The translations under genes were made by a program, and so were the position numbers. 19,024 nt of DNA from UBA5177 sp002413265 (lineage in GTDB: Bacteria; Chloroflexota; UBA5177), in assembly GCA_036752825.1 (NCBI GenBank), contig DAIORV010000037.1, positions 1 through 19,024 on the forward strand, given 5' to 3'. The notes below the pieces were generated by a model that worked only from the letters and a program-made list of their open reading frames with translations, was not told the origin of the DNA and searched no databases. Positions 13,841 to 19,024 of the stretch are shown one piece after another. Each line of letters opens with the position of its first letter. Position 1 is the stretch's first letter.

Positions 13841-14686
13841 CTACCGATGCGGACGAGGAGGTCTGTCGGTCTGACTCATAGCCACTTCGGCCAGCGCAAA
13901 CATCTTCGATACCTCTGCTATCAGCTTTAAAGGAACTTCCGCGCCGATCGCCTCGAGATCCGAATGTAGACCCTCTACCCTGGCGCACAACTGCTTGACA
14001 ACATCCAGCGCCGATCCCGGAGCGATCGTTGAGCCCAAACGAGGCAGGACAGCATCGAGCTCCGGTTCCAGCACCCGGTTGACAGTCCTAGCGTTCGGTG
14101 CCGTGGCCACCTTGCTTGACACCAGCCGCCATAACGCAATAAAAGCCGTACTGAGTAGATCGATCTGGGCGACTGCACGGCGCGTGTCGCTTCGACCGCA
14201 GAACTTGACGGCAATCGGAGCCATGGCCCAGAAGAACGTAAGCCAATGATTCGCCTCAGCCCGTTGTTCTTCCCGGGAGAGACCGGCCAGCGAGCCGGCC
14301 GGTACGCTGTCACGCTCAACGAGCATTCGGAAAGCCGACGGAGTCTCGGCCCTACTCACGGGACCAATATTCCAATCCACCTCGATCGGGCCGGGATAGA
14401 AGACCAGCTGAAAGCGCGCGCCGGACTGGCTGTCGGACTCCATCTCATTCTGCACGAGAATCGGCCGGCCGACACTTCGGTACACCGTCTCGCGTTCCTC
14501 GAGGAAGCCTGCCAACCCGCCATCTTCCACCGCGATATGCAAGTCAATGTCCGACCATTCGTCCTCTTCCAGGCGTCCGAAGGATCCTGAGAGCCAAGCT
14601 GCCCTGACTCGAACGTCCTTCTCCAGCACCCGTCGGATCCGCTCCAGCAGGCCGTCACGATGCTTCACGTACTCGATCAAGTCCAA
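13841..14686 (-). CDS. Nucleotidyltransferase-domain protein (pol-beta superfamily)
   Basis: A 281-residue protein with an N-terminal minimal nucleotidyltransferase fold: AAWLSGSFGRLEEDEWSDIDLHIAVED gives the GS-x(n)-DxD signature (G34-S35, D46, D48), and D104 in IEVDWNIG is in place as the third metal ligand. The C-terminal half is helical, like antibiotic adenylyltransferases and HEPN-type accessory domains (ANHWLTFFWAMAPIAVKFCGR). It probably transfers a nucleotide from NTP to a small molecule or protein; resistance to an aminoglycoside or lincosamide is possible but not shown. The start appears to be TTG at 14686, with AGAGGG 8 nt upstream; a TTG two codons on (14680) has AGGGA at 6 nt. 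It is convergent with the ArsR gene at 13349-13681. No antitoxin-like partner is adjacent. Confidence 0.82.
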   Translation of the reverse strand: MDLIEYVKHRDGLLERIRRVLEKDVRVRAAWLSGSFGRLEEDEWSDIDLHIAVEDGGLAGFLEERETVYRSVGRPILVQNEMESDSQSGARFQLVFYPGPIEVDWNIGPVSRAETPSAFRMLVERDSVPAGSLAGLSREEQRAEANHWLTFFWAMAPIAVKFCGRSDTRRAVAQIDLLSTAFIALWRLVSSKVATAPNARTVNRVLEPELDAVLPRLGSTIAPGSALDVVKQLCARVEGLHSDLEAIGAEVPLKLIAEVSKMFALAEVAMSQTDRPPRPHR

Positions 14687-14865
14687 TCCCTACACCCTCT
14701 TTGATGGTTGCGGCCGGAACATCTTACGGAGAGGCCTGAGGGGTTCCCCAGCTATCAAAAGTTCAGCTGTTCGTGTGGCGTCTCGCTGGGAGTCCCTCGC
14801 GCGATCTTGAAGTACTACGCCGTCGACATGGCAGGAGGAAGTGAGTCTAAACAGCTCAGGCTTTG

Positions 14866-16260
14866 CTATCCGCCACCCGGCTCCGTCATCGACTCCGCCT
14901 CCAGCAAGCGAGACAGCACCTCATCCGATAAACCGCTCATCTCCCTCGCCGTTTCCCGAATCGTCTGGCCTGTCTTCGCGGCCTCCTTAGCGATCGCGGC
15001 AGCTTTTTCGTAGCCGATCTGGGGCGCCAGCGCCGTCGCCAGCATTAGTCCCTGCTCCACGCTCTCGGGACCTCTCTCGGTTGCCTGCAGCCCGTCGACG
15101 CAGCGGACGGCGAAGTTGCGGGCACTGGCCGCCAGCAGGTCGATGCTTTGCAATAAGTTGTATGCGACCACCGGCATCATCGTGTTCAGCTCGAAGTTGC
15201 TTCCTGCCGGGCCGCCGACCGCGATCGTCGCGTCGTTCCCGATCACCTGCGCCGCGACCATACAGACGCTCTCAGCGATCACCGGGTTCACCTTCCCCGG
15301 CATGATCGACGACCCCGGCTGCACCGCCAGCACCGCGATCTCCCCGATGCCGGCTCGCGGCCCGCTACCCATCCATCGAATGTTGTTGGCGATCTCCATC
15401 AGGCTCACTGCGATCGTCCGCAACTGCCCGGACGCCGCCACCACGTTGTCGAGCGTGCTCTGCGCCTGAAAATGGTTGTTCGTCTCGCGAAGCTCGAGTC
15501 CCGTCTCCCCGGCCAGCCTCTGGATGACCAACTGCGGAAACTCCCTCGGCCGATTTACTCCGGTACCTACCGCGGTGCCACCCAGAGCCAGCTCGGAAAG
15601 GTCCTCAGCTGCACGGCGCGCTCGGTCGATAGATCGCTCCAACTGGCCACGGAACCCCTCGAACTCCTGCCCCAACCTGATAGGTGTCGCGTCCTGCAGA
15701 TGCGTCCTTCCGGTCTTGATCACCGGCCAGAATTCCGCGGCCTTCCCCTTCAGCGAAGTCTCAAGCTGCCGCAAGGCCGGCAGTAGAGCCTCCTCGATGG
15801 AAAGAAGGGCAGCGAGGTGGATCGCCGTCGGGATCACGTCGTTCGACGACTGGGACATGTTTACGTCGTCGTTCGGATGGACGCGCTTCTCGCCCAGAAG
15901 CTCATTGGCCCGGCTCGCGATCACCTCGTTCGCATTCATGTTGGTCGAGGTGCCGGATCCCGTCTGGAAGATATCCAGGGGAAACTCATCGTCGAGCTCC
16001 CCGGCTACCACTTCCCGCGCAACTCGCACGATTGCCGCGGCCCGCTCCTGGTCCAGCGAACCCAGCTCGACGTTGGCCTCTGCCGCTGCGGCCTTGATCA
16101 GCCCAAGCGCCCGAATGAACTGCCGCGGGAAGCGCAAACCGCTTATAGGGAAATTGAGCACTGCCCGCATCGTCGACGCACCGTAGTACGCCCCTGCGGG
16201 CACCTCCATCTCACCCATCGTGTCTCGCTCTGTTCGGGTCGAACGATCCGTGGTGGTCAT
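14866..16260 (-). CDS. fumC: Fumarate hydratase, class II
   Basis: A 464-residue member of the fumarase/aspartase superfamily that interconverts fumarate and L-malate in the TCA cycle as a cytoplasmic homotetramer. Signatures in order: TGSGTSTNMNANEV (100-113), HPNDDVNMSQSSND (128-141), GRTHLQDATPIRLGQE (184-199, catalytic H187) and GSSIMPGKVNP (316-326, catalytic loop Ser318), with NVVAASGQL between them. Length is normal for class II. The ATG at 16260 has AAGGA 6 nt upstream. Class II is iron-free and oxygen-stable. Aspartase shares these motifs, but the overall reading (for example MPGKVNPVIAESVCMVAAQVIGND) favours FumC. Confidence 0.93.
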   Translation of the reverse strand: MTTTDRSTRTERDTMGEMEVPAGAYYGASTMRAVLNFPISGLRFPRQFIRALGLIKAAAAEANVELGSLDQERAAAIVRVAREVVAGELDDEFPLDIFQTGSGTSTNMNANEVIASRANELLGEKRVHPNDDVNMSQSSNDVIPTAIHLAALLSIEEALLPALRQLETSLKGKAAEFWPVIKTGRTHLQDATPIRLGQEFEGFRGQLERSIDRARRAAEDLSELALGGTAVGTGVNRPREFPQLVIQRLAGETGLELRETNNHFQAQSTLDNVVAASGQLRTIAVSLMEIANNIRWMGSGPRAGIGEIAVLAVQPGSSIMPGKVNPVIAESVCMVAAQVIGNDATIAVGGPAGSNFELNTMMPVVAYNLLQSIDLLAASARNFAVRCVDGLQATERGPESVEQGLMLATALAPQIGYEKAAAIAKEAAKTGQTIRETAREMSGLSDEVLSRLLEAESMTEPGGG

Positions 16261-16331
16261 GTTCGTTCCTTATATACGTACGGACCTCGGTGTTCGATTG
16301 TAAGTCCGTCTGAACTCCTACCCTCTGCGGA

Positions 16332-16375
16332 GGACGGCAACCGTCCGTAAGGCGGAAGGACACTCCGGTCCTTCC
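16332..16375. terminator. Tandem hairpins between fumC and M24 gene
   Basis: Two perfect stems lie close together: GGACGG-CAA-CCGTCC (16332-16346) and GGAAGGAC-N6-GTCCTTCC (16354-16375). They lie downstream of the M24 peptidase stop and upstream of fumC, both on the minus strand. No U-tract follows either stem, so this could be a transcript-end or processing structure, or part of the fumC leader, rather than a canonical intrinsic terminator. Confidence 0.4.
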
Positions 16376-16448
16376 CGACGACGGAACTGCCTTCGGATAT
16401 GTTGCCAGGGAAACGAATGTCTCAAGGCTCCGGAAGCAGCCTGCACAG

Positions 16449-17642
16449 TTAGGCTGCGATGGTCAAGCTCTCCAGGTCGCGCGGATAGTAGGTCATCATC
16501 TCGATGCCGTCTTCTGTAATCGCCACCGTGTCCGAGTGGCGGAACCCGCCCAGCTCCGGCGCATACAAGCCCGGTTCCACCGTGAACACCATCCCCGGCG
16601 CCAGCACCGTTTCGTCTCCCACATCCAGGAATGGCCCCTCGTGATAACGCAGACCTATGGCATGGCCGGTGTGGTGCTTCCAGTACTGCATCAGGTCGTG
16701 TTTCTCGAAATACCCGCGCACCGCGCGATCGACATCCGAGCACTTGGCGCCTGGCCGCATGGCCTCGAACGCGGTCTCTTGCAGCGCCTTCATGTGACCG
16801 AACATCTCTTCTTGGCGCTGGCTCGGCTCGCCGACGATCATCGTCCGCTCGAGCTCAGAGTTGTAGCCCCACATGGGAGCGCCGGCGCCGGTCACCAACA
16901 CGTCACCCTCCGCAAACACCAAATTGTTTCCCATGGTGTGCGGGATCGCGGCATTCCGTCCGATCTGTCCGCGGTAGCCGGCACTCGGCCCCGAACCGTA
17001 GGTGCTCTGGGCCCGGTATAGATGACCCAGCGTATCGTACATCGCCAGCGTTGCCTCGTCGCTGGCGCGCATGCTGACCTCGGTCTCCGTCTCGCCCACC
17101 GCCGTATAACGTTGCAAGAGCCGGTGCGCCAGATTGCCCCACTTCACGCTTTCGCGAATAAGCGCCAGCTCCGCCGCACTCTTGATCGCCATGAGATCTT
17201 CGATAAAACCCGCGACGTGGCTGAACGTGCCCCCTGTCACCTCCGAGAGCGCGGGGCCACGATACCCGAAGATCCAGGGATAGCCGTCGCCGTCGCTTCC
17301 GAAAGCTCCAGACACGCCCATATCCCGCAGCGTTTCGGCCAGCACCTCCATGGGGTGCGGCGCGTACGGATATTCAAGGTAGTGGTCGACGCGCTCAAAG
17401 CCGGTCTGCATCTTCGCGTGCTCCGACTCCAGACGCGGCACGAACAGCGCGCTCTCACCCCGCCCATTCATCACGAACCCAATCGGCCGCTCCGTCGGGA
17501 TGAATGCAAACCCAGTGAAGTAGTGGATGTACGAGTTGTCCCAGAGCACGATCCCGCTCAGCCCCTGCTCCTGCGCGTGAGCCTGGAGCCTCTCCCTGCG
17601 TGCCGCGAACTCCTCGGCCGCGATAGCCATCGATGCATCCAT
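16449..17642 (-). CDS. M24-family (Xaa-Pro peptidase-like) protein with altered metal site
   Basis: A 397-residue creatinase/prolidase-type protein: an N-terminal creatinase_N domain (about 1-150, with LSGIVLWDNSYIHYFTGF) and a C-terminal pita-bread domain. Retained residues are H327 in KHHTGHAIGL and E356 in FTVEPGLY. The canonical first Asp is T251 in VLVTGAGA, the second Asp is E263 in GYNSELERT, and the last Glu is S370 in GFRHSDT. A two-metal aminopeptidase site is therefore unlikely. The protein may use one metal, or none as creatinase does, to hydrolyse a C-N bond in an imido or amide substrate. Relatives with the same GFRHSDTV and YYPRDLESL ending exist as I recall, so the change seems to be a subfamily trait rather than decay. 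The ATG at 17642 has AAGGAG 9 nt upstream. Confidence 0.85.
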   Translation of the reverse strand: MDASMAIAAEEFAARRERLQAHAQEQGLSGIVLWDNSYIHYFTGFAFIPTERPIGFVMNGRGESALFVPRLESEHAKMQTGFERVDHYLEYPYAPHPMEVLAETLRDMGVSGAFGSDGDGYPWIFGYRGPALSEVTGGTFSHVAGFIEDLMAIKSAAELALIRESVKWGNLAHRLLQRYTAVGETETEVSMRASDEATLAMYDTLGHLYRAQSTYGSGPSAGYRGQIGRNAAIPHTMGNNLVFAEGDVLVTGAGAPMWGYNSELERTMIVGEPSQRQEEMFGHMKALQETAFEAMRPGAKCSDVDRAVRGYFEKHDLMQYWKHHTGHAIGLRYHEGPFLDVGDETVLAPGMVFTVEPGLYAPELGGFRHSDTVAITEDGIEMMTYYPRDLESLTIAA

Positions 17643-17700
17643 GCGGTGGTCTCCTTCCCTCAGCTAGCTCATTATCCGGAAAATCAGCTCGCCGCCCTCA

Positions 17701-17720
17701 CGGACACTACGGCGTGTCCG
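17701..17720. repeat. Inverted repeat CGGACAC-N6-GTGTCCG
   Basis: A perfect 7+7 dyad with a 6-bp spacer lies 24 bp before the transposase start and upstream of the M24 gene. GTGTCCGCAAA resembles ends of some IS5-group elements, so it could be the left end of the IS or an operator for the divergent M24 gene. No matching right end was found after 18546. Confidence 0.4.
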
Positions 17721-17743
17721 CAAAACGCGTCATAGGCTAGGGG

Positions 17744-18546
17744 ATGGGACGACATGAACTCACTAATCAGCAAGGGGAGCGGCTCGCTCCGCTCCTTCCA
17801 CCCCAGAAACCACGCACTGGGCGGCCGAGCAAGGATCATCGCACCATCATTAATCCCATCCTTTGGCTCCTTCGCACCGGAGCACCCTGGCGGGATCTCC
17901 CCGAGCGCTACGGCTCCTGGAAGACCGTCGCCAGCAGGTTCCACCGCTGGCAACGGGCTGAGATCTGGCAACACGTCCTGCAATGCTTGCAGCAGGAGGC
18001 CGACGCGGATGGCAAGCTGGACTGGAGCCTCCATCATGTGGACGGGACGATTGTGCGAGCGCACCAGCATGCGGCAGGAGCACAACGACCGAAGGACTGT
18101 GGGCATCCGGATGAAGTGCTTGGTCGCAGCCAAGGTGGCTTCAGCACCAAGATCCACTTGCGTGCAGAGGGAGGCGGCAAGCCAATCACCCTCCTGATCA
18201 CCCCAGGACAGCGGCACGAGCAGAGCGTCTTCGAGTCTCTCATGAGACAGAACCGGTGAAGCGGGTAGGACGAGGCGGCCCCGGATCCGTCCTGATCGGG
18301 TAGTCGGAGACAAGGGATACAGCAATAGAAAGTTCCCGCACTACCTCCATCGACGAGGCATCGGAGTAGTGATCCCTCCCCAGAAGCGGGAGCGGCAAAC
18401 CCGCTTCGACAAGACTGCATACGAACCTGGTGGAGCGGCTCGTGAACACACTCAAAGGGTACCGCCGCATTGCTACGCGCTACGAGAAGCGGGCCATCCA
18501 CTACCTCGGCACGCTCACCATCCCCTCTATCGTCTTCTGGCTGTAA
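17744..18546 (+). pseudogene. IS5-family transposase, multiply frameshifted
   Basis: The first 171 codons are an intact IS5/IS1031-type N-terminal half: ELTNQQGERLAPLLPP, KPRTGRPSKDHRTIIN, TGAPWRDLPERYGSW and the first catalytic Asp D100 in HHVDGTIVRAHQHAAGA, then GGFSTKIHLRAEGGGKP. It meets a stop at 18257-18259. The rest survives in other frames: VKRVGRGGPGSVLIG from 18256; VVGDKGYSNRKFPHYLHRRG (second Asp) from 18300; and VERLVNTLKGYRRIATRYEK (catalytic Glu region) from 18430 to the TAA at 18544-18546. At least three frame changes separate the catalytic residues, so it is inactive. It sits between the M24 gene and the cyclase gene. Confidence 0.92.
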
Positions 18547-18594
18547 GCAGCGCCTCCTGCGCTCTGTCTAGGGAGGTGGTACGCTGACGGCACG

Positions 18595-19024
18595 ATGGAG
18601 CATGCGACCGTCACCTGCCCGAGCTGCAGGACACCAAGCGCTGCCGGGAAGAAATTCTGCGCGGAGTGCGGGGCCACGCTGCCCCTGGTCTGTCCCGCCT
18701 GCAGCACCGTGATCACAGCGCAGCAGAAGTTCTGCGACGAATGCGGAACCGCACTGCAAGGAGCGGCGTCCCCGAGGCAAACAGTCACCGAGCGAAGTCC
18801 TGGATCGACGTCTGCTCCGCCACCAGCCTTGGCTATCGAAGCGCCTCTGGCGCCTGCTGCTCCTGCTGCCGAGGAGCGTCGTCTGGTCACCGCGCTGTTC
18901 TGTGACCTGGTGGGCTTCACGCCGCTCTCAGAACAGCTCGATCCCGAGGAAGTGCGGGACATCCAGGCGGACTACTTTGGCCGGATGGCAGAGCAGATCG
19001 AGCGCTATGGCGGGGTGGTGGAGA
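18595..19024 (+). CDS. Zinc-ribbon class III adenylate/guanylate cyclase (C-terminus off window)
   Basis: 143 codons are visible before the right edge. Two tandem zinc ribbons begin the protein: C8, C11, C22 and C25, then C33, C36, C47 and C50 (CPSC...FCAECG and CPAC...FCDECG). A Pro/Ala-rich linker (about 56-92) follows. Then a class III cyclase homology domain begins: EERRLVTALFCDLVGFTPLSEQLDPEE, with metal ligand D104. Proteins built this way usually continue into an AAA-type ATPase and TPR repeats, and are common in Chloroflexota and some proteobacteria; that part is outside this window. Start: ATG at 18595. The nearest strong SD-like GGGAGG (18571-18576) is 18 nt away, too far, so the start or a leaderless mode is uncertain. 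Confidence 0.9.
   Translation, partial: MEHATVTCPSCRTPSAAGKKFCAECGATLPLVCPACSTVITAQQKFCDECGTALQGAASPRQTVTERSPGSTSAPPPALAIEAPLAPAAPAAEERRLVTALFCDLVGFTPLSEQLDPEEVRDIQADYFGRMAEQIERYGGVVE

Noticed and set aside
16275..16303. TTACAA-N17-TACGTA as a fumC promoter
   Set aside because: The predicted transcript start would fall on the SD of fumC, so the placement does not fit.
1..19024. tRNA, rRNA, CRISPR arrays, riboswitches
   Set aside because: No cloverleaf-like conserved arms, no regularly spaced repeats and no recognisable aptamer core were seen by eye on either strand.

Overview
The window is GC-rich bacterial DNA with ordinary Shine-Dalgarno starts, several overlapping ATGA/GTGA start-stop pairs and short intergenic gaps. 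The gene set fits a soil-type Chloroflexota, Dormibacterota or actinobacterial lineage: a mycothiol-type formaldehyde dehydrogenase, DUF664/DinB proteins, a luciferase-like (LLM) oxidoreductase, ArsR+SRPBCC pairs, a GT39 membrane glycosyltransferase and a zinc-ribbon adenylate cyclase. Phylum cannot be fixed from the sequence alone.

Layout. (1) 1-2669, minus strand: a GT4 glycosyltransferase followed, 4 bp later, by a secreted FecR-like/discoidin-like protein that runs off the left edge. (2) 2791-4572, plus: a DUF4260 fragment lacking its N-terminal half, then a GT39 membrane glycosyltransferase. (3) 4588-5437, minus: an ArsR repressor and an overlapping SRPBCC/AHSA1 gene, with a perfect 15-bp palindrome at the ArsR start. 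Divergent from it (5517-6883) is a DUF1330 gene translationally coupled to an mscR-like S-(hydroxymethyl)mycothiol dehydrogenase. (4) 7051-8319, minus: a class I ligase between cysteinyl-tRNA synthetase and MshC. (5) 8462-8962: a secreted protein of unknown function, then a frameshifted IS630-type transposase scrap. (6) 9171-11406: two DinB/DUF664 genes, the second coupled to an LLM oxidoreductase; between them lie a decayed reverse-strand coding remnant and a 22-bp palindrome. (7) 11556-12719: a double-SIS sugar-phosphate protein. (8) 12811-13681: a second SRPBCC+ArsR operon, in the opposite gene order, behind two tandem inverted-repeat operators. (9) 13841-17642, minus: a nucleotidyltransferase, a class II fumarase and an M24-family peptidase homologue with altered metal ligands. 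(10) 17744-18546: an IS5-family transposase broken by three frame changes. (11) From 18595: the start of a zinc-ribbon adenylate cyclase.

How they may work together. The most suggestive theme is the 5.5-10.6 kb stretch. It holds an mscR-like thiol-dependent aldehyde dehydrogenase, an MshC-like cysteine ligase and two DinB/DUF664 proteins with the His metal-site pattern of thiol S-transferases. Together they could make and use a mycothiol-like low-molecular-weight thiol. This is inferred from family resemblance and proximity. The genes are not one operon, and insertion-sequence scraps lie among them. The rest of the window is a mosaic of small independently transcribed modules with several decaying genes.
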